A DNA stretch of 64,000 bases from Pandoraea pneumonica (lineage in GTDB: Bacteria; Pseudomonadota; Gammaproteobacteria; Burkholderiales; Burkholderiaceae): NCBI RefSeq assembly GCF_902459645.1, contig NZ_CABPSK010000001.1, positions 372,001-436,000 on the forward strand, given 5' to 3'. Shown in pieces: positions 20,673 to 29,237 of the stretch. Position 1 is the stretch's first letter. Each line of letters opens with the position of its first letter. A program made the translations under genes and the position numbers. The notes under the pieces were generated by a model. That model searched no databases. It was not told the DNA's origin and saw only the letters and a program-made list of their open reading frames with translations.

Positions 20673-21278
20673 ATGAAACCGATGGACGAAGTCTTGCTCG
20701 TGATCGACGTGCAATACGATTTCATGCCCGGTGGCGCGCTTGCGGTGCCGCATGGCGACGAGGTCGTACCGGCCATCAACGCGCTGGCTGGCGGCTTTTC
20801 GCACGTGGTACTCACGCAAGACTGGCATCCGTCGGGGCATGTCTCGTTTGCCGAGAATCATCCCGGACGGCAGCCGTTCGAGACGATCGCGCTGCCCTAC
20901 GGCGAGCAGGTGCTGTGGCCGGCGCACTGTGTGCAAGACACGCGCGGCGCGGCCTTGCACGACGCACTGCACATTCCGCAAGCGCAGGCCATAGTACGCA
21001 AGGGCTATCACCCTGCGGTGGACAGCTATTCCGCGTTTCTCGAGGCCGATCGAAAGACGCCGACCGGACTGACCGGCTATTTGCGAGACAAAGGTGTCCG
21101 GCGCGTGCATTGCGTGGGGCTGGCGACCGACTTTTGTGTGGCATGGAGCGCACTCGACGCCAAGGCGGCGGGCTTCGAAGTTTGCGTGATCGAGCACGCT
21201 TGTCGTGCCATCGATTTGAATGGCTCGCTGGCCAAGGCGTGGGCGTCGTTGTCTGACGCGGGCGTGGCGCGCGAGTGA
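20673..21278 (+). CDS. pncA: Nicotinamidase / pyrazinamidase
   Basis: Hydrolyses nicotinamide to nicotinate in NAD salvage. The 201-aa isochorismatase-fold protein shows the full catalytic triad, Asp12 (LLVIDVQYDFMPGG), Lys110 (VRKGYHP) and Cys155 (LATDFCVAWSA), and metal-binding residues in TQDWHP (Asp50, His52). Start ATG 20673 has CAGGAG nine bases upstream. The last codons overlap the next open frame only by chance. It lies 52 bases after the FadB-like gene on the same strand and could be co-transcribed. Confidence 0.95.
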   Translation: MKPMDEVLLVIDVQYDFMPGGALAVPHGDEVVPAINALAGGFSHVVLTQDWHPSGHVSFAENHPGRQPFETIALPYGEQVLWPAHCVQDTRGAALHDALHIPQAQAIVRKGYHPAVDSYSAFLEADRKTPTGLTGYLRDKGVRRVHCVGLATDFCVAWSALDAKAAGFEVCVIEHACRAIDLNGSLAKAWASLSDAGVARE

Positions 21279-21409
21279 ATGATTTAACCGGGACGCAGCC
21301 GCTGTGGACTGCGTCTCATGCTGAAAATGACGGAAATGTTTTACCCAATGCCTTATCGACACGACAGCCGCCGTTGCGGCGCATCCCATTTGAATCACTG
21401 GAGCCCGCG

Positions 21410-21850
21410 ATGAGCACGTTATCGATCCGCTCCGGCTTTATCGATCACCTCGGCATCGAGCTTTTGCGTGCCGAAGGGGGCGAGTCCGAACTGCGTCTGA
21501 ATCTCGCACCCCAGCACTTGAACAGTTGGGAAGTGATGCACGGGGGCGTGACGATGGCGCTGCTCGATGTGGCGCTGAGTACCGCGAGCCGCAGTGCCGC
21601 ACCGGAGGGCAGCGGTGTCGTGACCATCGAAATGAAGACGAGCTTTATGCAACCGGGGTCGGGCGAGATGCGCGCGTTTGGCCGCGTGCTGCATCGCTCG
21701 ACGACGATGGCGTATTGCGAAGGCGAAGTGCGCGACGCCGACGGCAAATTGGTTGCCAAGGCGATGGGCACGTTCAAATATTTGCGTCGATTGGCGGTGG
21801 GCCGCGAGGTTCGCCAGCAACGACGTCCCGACGATCCGCAAGGCGACTAA
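21410..21850 (+). CDS. Hotdog-fold thioesterase (PaaI/YigI family)
   Basis: Likely acyl-CoA thioesterase of 146 aa. The hotdog core contains LNSWEVMHGGVTMALLDVA, where the MHGG histidine and the acidic residue further along (LLD) fit the PaaI active-site pattern, plus VTIEMKTSFMQPG and the late MAYCEGEVRDADG strand. The chosen ATG 21410 follows CTGGAG; a longer frame starting at 21275 would overlap pncA and lacks conservation. The neighbourhood (acyl-CoA ligase, FadB-like enzyme) supports action on CoA thioesters, substrate unknown. Confidence 0.88.
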   Translation: MSTLSIRSGFIDHLGIELLRAEGGESELRLNLAPQHLNSWEVMHGGVTMALLDVALSTASRSAAPEGSGVVTIEMKTSFMQPGSGEMRAFGRVLHRSTTMAYCEGEVRDADGKLVAKAMGTFKYLRRLAVGREVRQQRRPDDPQGD

Positions 21851-21864
21851 CCGGAGCGTAAGTC

Positions 21865-22860
21865 ATGACGATCAACCGCCAAATTCTGTTGGTTTCGCGT
21901 CCCAAGGGCGAGGCCACGCTGGACAACTTCCACCTCGCCGCGCCCGAACTGCCCGAACTCGGCGACGGGCAGGTGCTGGTGCGCAATTTCTATCTGTCGC
22001 TCGACCCCTATATGCGCGGCCGCATGAACGACACCAAGTCGTACGCGCCGCCGCAACCGCTCGACGCCGTGATGGTGGGAGCGACGGTCGGCGAGGTCAT
22101 CGAGTCGCGGCATCCCGACTGGCAGCCCGGCGACGCAGTGACGGCGATGTTCGGTTGGCAGGAGTACGGCATCTCCGACGGTAGCAACTTGCGCCGTGTC
22201 GATGCGGTGCGGGTGCCGATGAGTGTGTATCTCGGTGCGGCCGGTATGCCGGGGGTGACGGCGTGGTACGGCTTGAACAAGATCATCGCGCCCAAGGCAG
22301 GCGAGACGGTGGCCGTGAGCGCGGCGTCAGGCGCGGTAGGCAGCGTGGTTGGCCAGTTGGCTAAGCGTATGGGATGCCGCGTCGTCGGTATCGCAGGCGG
22401 GCCGCAAAAGTGCGCGTATGTCACCGAAACGCTAGGGTTCGATGCCTGCGTCGACTATAAGGCGGGCAATGTGTACGAGGCATTGCGTGCTGCGGCGCCC
22501 GACGGTATCGACGGGTATTTCGAAAACGTGGGAGGCGCCGTATTCGATGCCGTGCTGGGCAACATCAACGCCCATTCGCGCATTGCGTTGTGCGGCATGA
22601 TCGCCGGGTACGACGGGCAACCCGCGCCATTGAAATATCCGGCGCTATTGCTGACGAACCGCGTGCGGCTCGAGGGCTTCATCGTTACCGAGCATCTCGA
22701 TATCTGGCCGCAGGCACTCACCGAACTGACCGACGCCATCGCCGCGGGCGAATTGCATTATCGCGAAACGATGACGCAAGGATTGGAGAGTGCCCCTGCG
22801 GCGTTCCTCGGTTTGCTCAAGGGCGAAAACTTCGGCAAGCAGATCGTTCGGCTGGTGTAA
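21865..22860 (+). CDS. NADP-dependent oxidoreductase, zinc-independent MDR family (CurA/leukotriene B4 dehydrogenase-like)
   Basis: 331-aa medium-chain dehydrogenase/reductase that likely reduces alpha,beta-unsaturated ketones or aldehydes using NADPH. It shows the family-specific LSLDPYMRGRMND segment, GMPGVTAWYGL, the nucleotide motif AASGAVGSVVGQLAK, and YFENVGGAVFDAVL followed by NAHSRIALCGMI. There are no zinc-ligand cysteines. It begins 14 bases after the thioesterase and probably ends the transcript that starts near the FadB-like gene. Confidence 0.92.
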   Translation: MTINRQILLVSRPKGEATLDNFHLAAPELPELGDGQVLVRNFYLSLDPYMRGRMNDTKSYAPPQPLDAVMVGATVGEVIESRHPDWQPGDAVTAMFGWQEYGISDGSNLRRVDAVRVPMSVYLGAAGMPGVTAWYGLNKIIAPKAGETVAVSAASGAVGSVVGQLAKRMGCRVVGIAGGPQKCAYVTETLGFDACVDYKAGNVYEALRAAAPDGIDGYFENVGGAVFDAVLGNINAHSRIALCGMIAGYDGQPAPLKYPALLLTNRVRLEGFIVTEHLDIWPQALTELTDAIAAGELHYRETMTQGLESAPAAFLGLLKGENFGKQIVRLV

Positions 22861-22972
22861 CCGGGCGCGCGAATAGGCCGATACGGCGCAGGATTTTTCT
22901 CGAATTTATCAAGTACCCCTGAATTTCAGGGGGATAGCGCTTCGCGTCCTTTCCATGAGATGAGGCAGTTGG

Positions 22973-23026
22973 CACAATAGCGGGATTCCATTCAATAAAC
23001 CGCCAGAGCGGTACCCCGCTATTGTG
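22973..23026. repeat. Perfect 12-bp inverted repeat covering the methyltransferase start codon
   Basis: CACAATAGCGGG at 22973-22984 and its exact reverse complement CCCGCTATTGTG at 23015-23026 are separated by 30 bases. The right arm ends in the GTG start codon of the downstream methyltransferase. It could be a dyad operator or, in RNA, a stem that sequesters the start. Confidence 0.8.
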
Positions 23027-23764
23027 ACCAGCGCTGCCAATCCGTCTTCCCTGTCATCCGCCAAGGCGTTCGTTCCCGAAACCCGCTTCGGAAATTGGTT
23101 CCTCAAGACCTACACATGGCGTCATCACGTGTTGCGTGTGGCGATCGAGGACTTGTTGCAACTGGCGCGCGGTACCGTGCCGCCTGCACCCGTCGTACTC
23201 GACGCCGGTTGCGGCCATGGGCAGTCGCTGCCTCTGCTGCATCGTTATTTCGTACCCTCGCGTCTGATCGGGGTGGATTGCTTCGCGCCGGCGCTCGACG
23301 ATGCCCAAGCGCATGCGCGCGCCGCCGGGGTGCCGGTCGAACTGCATTCGGGGGATTGTTCGGCGATTCCGCTGCCCGATGCCAGTTGCGATATCGTCTT
23401 CTGCCATCAGACGTTCCATCATCTGGTCTATCAGGAGGCCGCGCTGGCCGAGTTCTATCGTGTCCTCAAGCCGGGCGGTCTGCTGTGCTTCGCCGAGTCG
23501 ACGGAGGCCTACATCCGATCATGGGTGATCCGATTGCTGTTCCGCCATCCGATGCACGTTCAGCGCAGCGCAGAGGGTTACCTCGACATGATTCGCGAGG
23601 CGGGATTCACGTTCGAGCCTGAGAACGTTTCCTACCCCTACTTGTGGTGGAGCCGGGCCAAGGACTTCGGGCTGCTCGAACGCATGAAGTTGCAGCGACG
23701 CCGAGTGTTCGGCGAACGCGAAGAGACGTTGGTGAACGTGGTCGCGAGAAAACCGCTGGCGTAA
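23024..23764 (+). CDS. Class I SAM-dependent methyltransferase
   Basis: A 246-aa methyltransferase of the UbiE/Methyltransf_11 type. The SAM motif VVLDAGCGHGQSLPLL lies at about 57-72, followed by an acidic strand 2 end (IGVDCF), a DCSAIPLPD segment, the HQTFHHL post-motif and LKPGGLLCFAEST. The acceptor is unknown. No in-frame ATG exists before the first stop upstream, so GTG 23024 is the probable start; it lacks a clear ribosome site and lies inside an inverted repeat. It is convergent with the 3' end of the aryl polyene operon (6 bases between stops), so a role in methylating the polyene head group is possible but unproven. Confidence 0.82.
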   Translation: MTSAANPSSLSSAKAFVPETRFGNWFLKTYTWRHHVLRVAIEDLLQLARGTVPPAPVVLDAGCGHGQSLPLLHRYFVPSRLIGVDCFAPALDDAQAHARAAGVPVELHSGDCSAIPLPDASCDIVFCHQTFHHLVYQEAALAEFYRVLKPGGLLCFAESTEAYIRSWVIRLLFRHPMHVQRSAEGYLDMIREAGFTFEPENVSYPYLWWSRAKDFGLLERMKLQRRRVFGEREETLVNVVARKPLA

Positions 23765-23770
23765 CCGCCC

Positions 23771-25018
23771 TTAGATGCGCGCCAGTGTGAGCGCGCCGTA
23801 GGTGCCACCAAAGCCGAACGTATTGATCAACGCGCTGCGGGCAGCAGCGTCGCGGCTCTCTCTCCAGATCGGATAAGCGGCGGCTTCGGCGGGCAGGCTA
23901 TCGATGTTGGCCGCGCCCGGGACGAAGCCCTCGTGCATCGCCCAGATGGCACAGGCAATCTGCATCGCACCGGCCGCGGCGACCGTGTGACCAGTGATGC
24001 CTTTGATCGAAGTGATGGCCGGTAGCTCGGACACACCGCCGAAGGCATCGGCCAGTGCTGCCAACTCCACGGTATCGCCCTCGACCGACCCATTGGCATG
24101 GGCGCTGATAAAGCCGGGCGGTGCCGGAATATCCTGACAAGCGGCTTTGACGACATCGCTCATTGTCGCGATATCCACACCGAACGCACGCGAAGCGCAA
24201 GTGCCAACACCCACCCCTGTAATTTCGGCGAGCGCTCGGGCACCGCGTGCTTCGGCATGTGCGAGGGTTTCCAGCACGACGATGGCGCCACCGCCTCCGA
24301 GCACGAAGCCGTCGCGCTCGGCGTCGAACGGCCGGGATGCCTTGTCGGGTGTCGCATTGCGCGCGCGGGAGAGGACGCCCATCGCATCGAAACACATCGC
24401 GGCACCCCAAGGGGCTTCCTCACTGCCGCCCGCGAGCATCACATCTTGGCGGCCGAGACGCAGCAGATCGACCGCGTGTCCGACGCAATGAATCGACGTC
24501 GAGCATGCCGACGAAATGGCATATCCCACGCCGCGCAGATCGAATAGGGCAGATAACGCGGCTTGCGCCGTGCTCGACATGGCGCGTGGCACGACGTAGG
24601 GCAATACGCGTGTCGCACCACTTTCTCGCGCGACGTCCAGCGCCTCTTCGAAGTCTTTCATCGCCCCGGTACCGGAGCCGACGACGACACCGCATCGTCC
24701 GTTGCTCAGTGTCGCGGCGTCGAGTCCGGCGTCTGCCACGGCGCGCAGGGCGGCGTGGCTGGCATATAGCGCCGTGTCGCCCATGAACCGCCGCAGCTTG
24801 CGTGGTAACGCCGCGTCGTCGAGCGATCCGGCGTGCGGCCGCCCGGTGACGGTGCTGCGCAGGCCGTGTGCGACGTAATCCGGTGCCTCATGCACGCCGC
24901 TTTTCTGCTGGCGCAACGCGTCGACGATCACCTCGCGCGAATGACCGGCCGCGGAAACCATCCCGAGGCCGGTGACGACCACCCGAGCCAATCCGTCGGG
25001 GCGATGAAAGCGAGACAT
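23771..25018 (-). CDS. Beta-ketoacyl-ACP synthase (additional FabF/FabB-like ketosynthase of the APE cluster)
   Basis: Condensing enzyme of 415 aa with an intact catalytic triad: Cys172 (SSACSTS), His307 (SAHANGSVEGD, a variant of the usual HGT block) and His344 (GITGHTVAAAG), plus the C-terminal NTFGFGGT glycine loop. It should catalyse decarboxylative condensation of malonyl-ACP. The ATG 25018 overlaps the stop of the small exported protein upstream by one base (TGATG), so the two are coupled. It is the fourth KS-family protein of the cluster besides ApeO, ApeR and the ApeC-like protein, and is not in the standard E. coli-type APE gene set as I recall it. Confidence 0.9.
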   Translation of the reverse strand: MSRFHRPDGLARVVVTGLGMVSAAGHSREVIVDALRQQKSGVHEAPDYVAHGLRSTVTGRPHAGSLDDAALPRKLRRFMGDTALYASHAALRAVADAGLDAATLSNGRCGVVVGSGTGAMKDFEEALDVARESGATRVLPYVVPRAMSSTAQAALSALFDLRGVGYAISSACSTSIHCVGHAVDLLRLGRQDVMLAGGSEEAPWGAAMCFDAMGVLSRARNATPDKASRPFDAERDGFVLGGGGAIVVLETLAHAEARGARALAEITGVGVGTCASRAFGVDIATMSDVVKAACQDIPAPPGFISAHANGSVEGDTVELAALADAFGGVSELPAITSIKGITGHTVAAAGAMQIACAIWAMHEGFVPGAANIDSLPAEAAAYPIWRESRDAAARSALINTFGFGGTYGALTLARI

Positions 25019-25503
25019 CAGAGGCGGCGCAGTTCCGCGTTGATGTCGCGGATCAGCGTGTCGACCCAACGGTTGTAGTTGGGGTGAATCATCGGCGTAT
25101 TGGCGGGCAGCGCGGTGTTATTGAAGTCTTCGCGGCGTGAGGAGGCCGCCGGTGCGCCGGAGAGAGCGTACTCGAGATTCGTGCTGTCGCGGTAGGACAC
25201 CGAATACGCCGTTTCCGTGTACTTGATGGTCACCGACGCGTAGTGCTTGTTGCGCACATTGATCGAGGCAACGAGTTCGCCCGGCTTGTCTTGCGTGGTG
25301 GCCCAGTCGTGCCCGGCGGCACCGCGCGTGATAGCACCACGGATCTCTTCGAGCGACAACGGTTTGCCGCTGCCCGAGACGATCGGCATGTTGTCGTGCG
25401 GCACGATCGGCACGGCGGGACGGGCGGCGTGTGCGGCAGGGGCGAGCATGGCCGTCAGGGTGACAGCGAGCGAGGCGGCGAGCAGGCGTCGACGAGTCTG
25501 CAT
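25018..25503 (-). CDS. Small exported protein of unknown function in the APE cluster
   Basis: A 161-aa protein with a Sec signal peptide (about 1-27: Arg-rich start, hydrophobic core, AHAA cleavage region). The mature part is mixed alpha/beta with a SLEEIRGAI segment, a run of beta strands around NKHYASVTIKYTETAYSV, and a C-terminal YNRWVDTLIRDINAELRRL helix. No lipobox cysteine. I recognise no enzyme motif; it resembles small periplasmic proteins of unknown function in Burkholderiales. GGAG precedes ATG 25503. It is separated from apeR by 110 bases that include a hairpin, and its stop overlaps the next KS start. Confidence 0.75.
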   Translation of the reverse strand: MQTRRRLLAASLAVTLTAMLAPAAHAARPAVPIVPHDNMPIVSGSGKPLSLEEIRGAITRGAAGHDWATTQDKPGELVASINVRNKHYASVTIKYTETAYSVSYRDSTNLEYALSGAPAASSRREDFNNTALPANTPMIHPNYNRWVDTLIRDINAELRRL

Positions 25504-25543
25504 GTTTTCTCCATTGCGTTTGTGAGCGACGTTACTGGGTATA

Positions 25544-25563
25544 TCGCCGGTTAGGCCCGGCGA
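25544..25563 (-). repeat. Hairpin between apeR and the two distal genes
   Basis: TCGCCGG and CCGGCGA, perfect 7-bp arms around a 6-base loop, in the only sizeable gap (110 bases) of the operon. No T-run follows on the minus strand, so it is not a standard terminator; it may act as a processing or stability hairpin. Confidence 0.5.
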
Positions 25564-25613
25564 TGACCCCGTTGCGTCATTGGGTTACCAACGTGTTGCG
25601 TAATTGATCGCGT

Positions 25614-26843
25614 TCAATCCACAAATCGTTGAAAGATCAGCGACGTATTGATGCCACCGAACGCGAAGTTATTGCTCATGATTCGCTGCGTTTCCAGTTG
25701 ACGGCCAGCGGCACCGCCGATGTGGTCGAGTGAAGCGCAGGCCGGGTCTGGGGTATCGAGATTGAGCGTGCCGGCAAACCAGTCGCGACGCATCATTTCG
25801 ATGGCCCACCAGGCTTCGATCGCCCCGCAGGCACCCAGCGTGTGACCGAGGTAACTCTTCATGGCGCTAATCGGTACACCGCTTCCGAAGAGGCTGGCGG
25901 TCGCTTCGCTCTCGGCGATATCGCCCCGGTCGGTTGCGGTGCCGTGGGCGCTGATGTAGTCGATGGCGTGCGGTGTCAGCCCGGCATCGTCGAGCGCCAG
26001 TTGCATGGCACGCGCCATGGTGGCAGCGGTAGGTTGCGTGACGTGATTGCCGTCGGTATTACATCCGAAACCGACAATTTCCGCGAGAATCGTGGCGCCG
26101 CGCGCCTGCGCGTGTTCGAGCGATTCGAGCACCAGCGTGGCGGCCCCTTCACCCACGACGAGACCGTCGCGTGCCGCATCGAACGGGCGGGGCGTGAGCT
26201 GCGGTTCGTCATTGCGCGTGCTCGTCGCGTACAGCGTGTCGAACACGGCACTGCCGGGGCCGGACAACTCTTCGGCACCGCCGGCGAGCATCACTTTCGT
26301 GCGGCCGAACCGGATGGCCTCGTAGGCGTAGCCGATCGCCTGACTGCCCGAGGTACATGCGCTCGACGTGGGAATGATGCGGCCTTGCAGTCCGAAATGC
26401 ACGCCGATGTTGACGGCCGTCGTGTGCGGCATCATCTGGATGTAGCTCGTCGAGGTGACGCCCGCCATCGATCCCGTTTCGACCATCACGCCAAACGCTT
26501 GAATCGGCGCGATGCTGCCGGACGACGAACCGTAAGCTACGCCGATATCGCCCGGATCGCCCGCCGTCACGTCGAGCCCAGCATGGGCAAGGGCGTGTTC
26601 GGTGGCCCGAAGCGCCAACTGGGCCACGCGCCCCATCGAGCGCAGTTGCTTGCGTGGCCAGTGGGGCGGCGGCGCGAAGTCTTCTACGGGACAGGCGAGA
26701 CGCCCGTTGAGCATTTCGAAGTAGTCCCACTCCGGCATGCGGCGCACGGCATTCCGGCCGGCGCGCAGTGCAATCTCGATATCTTCCCAGCGGCTGCCTA
26801 AGGCCGTGATGCCGCCGTATCCGGTAACCACAACACGCGTCAT
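25614..26843 (-). CDS. apeR: Beta-ketoacyl-ACP synthase, ApeR-like
   Basis: A 409-aa FabF-type ketosynthase with the full triad Cys163 (SSACTSGSQ), His300 (SAHGTATDRGD) and His334 (KSYLGHTLGACG), and the NNFAFGGIN loop at the C terminus. Position after the ketoreductase matches apeR of aryl polyene clusters (order O-P-Q-R). Start ATG 26843 overlaps the ApeQ stop by one base. It likely condenses malonyl-ACP with the aryl-acyl chain, possibly in priming or a distinct elongation step; the division of labour among the ketosynthases cannot be read from sequence. Confidence 0.92.
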   Translation of the reverse strand: MTRVVVTGYGGITALGSRWEDIEIALRAGRNAVRRMPEWDYFEMLNGRLACPVEDFAPPPHWPRKQLRSMGRVAQLALRATEHALAHAGLDVTAGDPGDIGVAYGSSSGSIAPIQAFGVMVETGSMAGVTSTSYIQMMPHTTAVNIGVHFGLQGRIIPTSSACTSGSQAIGYAYEAIRFGRTKVMLAGGAEELSGPGSAVFDTLYATSTRNDEPQLTPRPFDAARDGLVVGEGAATLVLESLEHAQARGATILAEIVGFGCNTDGNHVTQPTAATMARAMQLALDDAGLTPHAIDYISAHGTATDRGDIAESEATASLFGSGVPISAMKSYLGHTLGACGAIEAWWAIEMMRRDWFAGTLNLDTPDPACASLDHIGGAAGRQLETQRIMSNNFAFGGINTSLIFQRFVD

Positions 26844-27568
26844 CAGATGATCCCTCCATTGACACCGATCACCTGACGCGTCACGTAGCTCGCGCCGTCA
26901 GACATCAAGAACGACACCACGTGCGCCACCTCGTCCGGCGTGCCGACGCGATTCATCGGCACCATGCGCAGGGCTTCGTCCAGCGCTACCCCTTCGAGCA
27001 TGCCCGTGTCCACCAGACCGGGGGCGACGCAGTTCACGGTAATGCGGCGCGATGCGAGTTCGGCCGCCAGTGCTTTAGTGGCGCCGATCAGGCCCGCCTT
27101 GGCAGCGCTGTAATTCACCTGCCCGCGATTGCCCATGACACCGGAGACCGAAGCCACCGTGACAATGCGCCCGCCGGCGCGCAGGCGCACCATCGGCATG
27201 CTGAGCGGGTGAACGACGTTGAAGAAGCCGTCGAGACTTGTATCGAGCACGCTGTCCCAATCGTCGTCGGACAGCGCGGGGAACGCGTTATCGCGTGTGA
27301 TGCCTGCGCCGCAAACAATGCCGTAATAGGCGCCGTGTTCGGCGACATCCGCTTCGAGGGTCTCGCGGCAGGTCTGCCGGTCGCGCACGTCGAACTGCAC
27401 GAGATGGGCGGTACCGCCGGCCGCGCGAATTTCGGCCACGGTGGCCTCACCGGGGCCGACTTGTTCGCGGCAATGGACGGTGACGGCAAAGCCGTCCTGA
27501 GCGAGGCGCAGGGCAATTGCCCGCCCGATGCCCCGGCTGCTGCCGGTGACGAGAACGCGTCGGGTCAT
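26843..27568 (-). CDS. apeQ: 3-oxoacyl-ACP reductase, ApeQ-like
   Basis: A 241-aa FabG-type short-chain dehydrogenase that would reduce the beta-keto group on the growing polyene using NADPH. It has the cofactor motif TGSSRGIG (8-15), the catalytic Ser140, Tyr153 and Lys157 in ASVSGVMGNRGQVNYSAAKAG-type context, and the C-terminal VNGGII. Its ATG overlaps the ApeP-like stop by four bases. Cytosolic. Placement between dehydratase and ketosynthase genes supports the APE role over housekeeping fatty-acid synthesis. Confidence 0.94.
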   Translation of the reverse strand: MTRRVLVTGSSRGIGRAIALRLAQDGFAVTVHCREQVGPGEATVAEIRAAGGTAHLVQFDVRDRQTCRETLEADVAEHGAYYGIVCGAGITRDNAFPALSDDDWDSVLDTSLDGFFNVVHPLSMPMVRLRAGGRIVTVASVSGVMGNRGQVNYSAAKAGLIGATKALAAELASRRITVNCVAPGLVDTGMLEGVALDEALRMVPMNRVGTPDEVAHVVSFLMSDGASYVTRQVIGVNGGII

Positions 27569-28032
27569 GATAGATGCTCCAACAAAAATGCAGAAAAATC
27601 GGTCGGCTGATGAACCTTGATCGTGGCGCTGGCAACGGCGTCGCCGTCGATGTCCACGCGGCAGTCGTAAGCTCCGTTGCCAGTGTCGTCGCGCAGCACG
27701 CAGGCCGCGCGCACCAGCACCGGCACGCCGGCGCGCAGCGACGCGACATTCGCTTCGAGCCTGCGCGTACCGAGCAACACGCCGGGTGCCGGTGGCAGGC
27801 CGCTGTTGCGGCGTGTGAGCGCCTCATGCGCGGCAATCGCCTGCGCCATGAGTTCGATCACGATATGAACGGGCATGTTGCCGCTCGCGTCGGCGTACCA
27901 CGCATGCGCGTCGGGCGTTGCCTGAACGCAGATCGACTCGGCATCGTATTCGCAGACGGCGTCGATCAACAGCATGGGCGGCCGGTGCGGTAGCAGGGTT
28001 TCGATGGGCGGCCATGGCGTCGACGCGGTCAT
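27565..28032 (-). CDS. apeP: ApeP-like hotdog 3-hydroxyacyl-ACP dehydratase
   Basis: A 155-aa hotdog protein starting with the FabZ-type LLPHRPPMLLID block (13-24) and carrying HIVIELMAQAIAAHEAL, where Glu and Gln occupy the usual active-site helix. In characterised APE systems ApeP pairs with ApeI as a dehydratase heterocomplex; the ApeI partner here is fused to ApeH. Start and stop overlap the flanking genes by four bases each. Confidence 0.88.
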   Translation of the reverse strand: MTASTPWPPIETLLPHRPPMLLIDAVCEYDAESICVQATPDAHAWYADASGNMPVHIVIELMAQAIAAHEALTRRNSGLPPAPGVLLGTRRLEANVASLRAGVPVLVRAACVLRDDTGNGAYDCRVDIDGDAVASATIKVHQPTDFSAFLLEHLS

Positions 28033-29237
28033 TGCCAGGCCTCCGCACGCGAGAGAATCACACTGGCGTTGTTACCGCCGAATGCATACGCGTTCGTCAT
28101 CACATGACGGGGCGCGCGGCCCAGTGTGGTGCCGACAGGGGTGAGACGTAACGGGCTGAGTGTCTCATCGGTAGCGCCGTCCCAGACGTGCGGCGGCAAA
28201 CGGCCGCCGGCTTCTAGCGTGAGCCAGCAAATGCCGATGCCGGTGGCGCCTGCGGCACCGAGCAGATGGCCTGTCATCGGCTTGGTGCCACTCACCCAAG
28301 GCGAATGCTCGAAGCAGGTGTGCGTCGCGAGACTTTCCATGGCGTCGTTCTTCGGTGTGCCCGTGGCATGCAGATGCACGTAGTCGATTTGCGCAGGAGC
28401 GAGACCGGCGTCGCGTAATGCGGCGCGCATGGCATCGATGGCACCGCTGCCGTCAGGGGCCGGCGCCGAAATGTGATGGGCGTCGCTCGAATCGCCAATG
28501 CCGGAAAAGACGATGTTCCCGGGCGTGCGTGACATCAGGCAGAGCATCGCCCCTTCGCCGATGTTGATGCCGTCGCGATGACGGCTCATGGGGCGCGACA
28601 GACCTTGCGCGAGCGACTCGAGCGCGCCAAAACCACCGAGCGTCAGCGCACACAGGGCATCTGCACCACCGGTCACCACCGCATCGCACACGCCGCTATC
28701 GATGAGACGGCGAGCCGCGCCAAACGCCTTTGCACTCGAGGTGCAGGCCGTCGAAATGGTGTAGGCGGGGCCATGGACCCCCAGCAGTTCGGCAAGGAAC
28801 TGCGCCGGGGCGCCGAGCGCCTGCTGCCGGTAGTGATAGTGGCCCGGCAATGTGCCGCTGGCGGCGAGTGAGCGCAGTGCCGCTTCGCCTTCTGCGATAC
28901 CCGAGGTACTCGTGCCGATGACCACGCCGATGCGCGTCGCGCCATGGCGTTGAATGTGTTCTGCCAGCACGGCACGCAAGGGTTCGGCGGCGGCAACCAA
29001 AAAGCGGTTGTTGCGGCAGTCGTAGCGCTTTAGCCGGTCGGGAAGCGAGGGAAGTTCGTGATCGGGAAGGCGCACCGCACCGACCACAGGCGCCGAATGC
29101 GTACCAGCGGCATGCCATTGGCCGTGCGCCTGCATGCCCGACGTGTCGCCGGCGAACAGACGCTCGGCGATATCGGGCAGATCATGGCCCAGCGCATTGA
29201 TCATGCCGAGCGCGTGGAGATAGACAGGGGACTTCAT
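28029..29237 (-). CDS. apeO: Beta-ketoacyl-ACP synthase, ApeO-like
   Basis: A 402-aa FabF-type ketosynthase. Catalytic residues are Cys165 (ISTACTSSAKAF), His290 (HLHATGTPKND) and His324 (MTGHLLGAAGA), with NAYAFGGNN near the C terminus. In studied aryl polyene systems ApeO forms a ketosynthase/chain-length-factor pair with ApeC, which is present at the head of this operon. Its ATG overlaps the MMPL stop by four bases and its stop overlaps apeP by four. Confidence 0.92.
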   Translation of the reverse strand: MKSPVYLHALGMINALGHDLPDIAERLFAGDTSGMQAHGQWHAAGTHSAPVVGAVRLPDHELPSLPDRLKRYDCRNNRFLVAAAEPLRAVLAEHIQRHGATRIGVVIGTSTSGIAEGEAALRSLAASGTLPGHYHYRQQALGAPAQFLAELLGVHGPAYTISTACTSSAKAFGAARRLIDSGVCDAVVTGGADALCALTLGGFGALESLAQGLSRPMSRHRDGINIGEGAMLCLMSRTPGNIVFSGIGDSSDAHHISAPAPDGSGAIDAMRAALRDAGLAPAQIDYVHLHATGTPKNDAMESLATHTCFEHSPWVSGTKPMTGHLLGAAGATGIGICWLTLEAGGRLPPHVWDGATDETLSPLRLTPVGTTLGRAPRHVMTNAYAFGGNNASVILSRAEAWQ

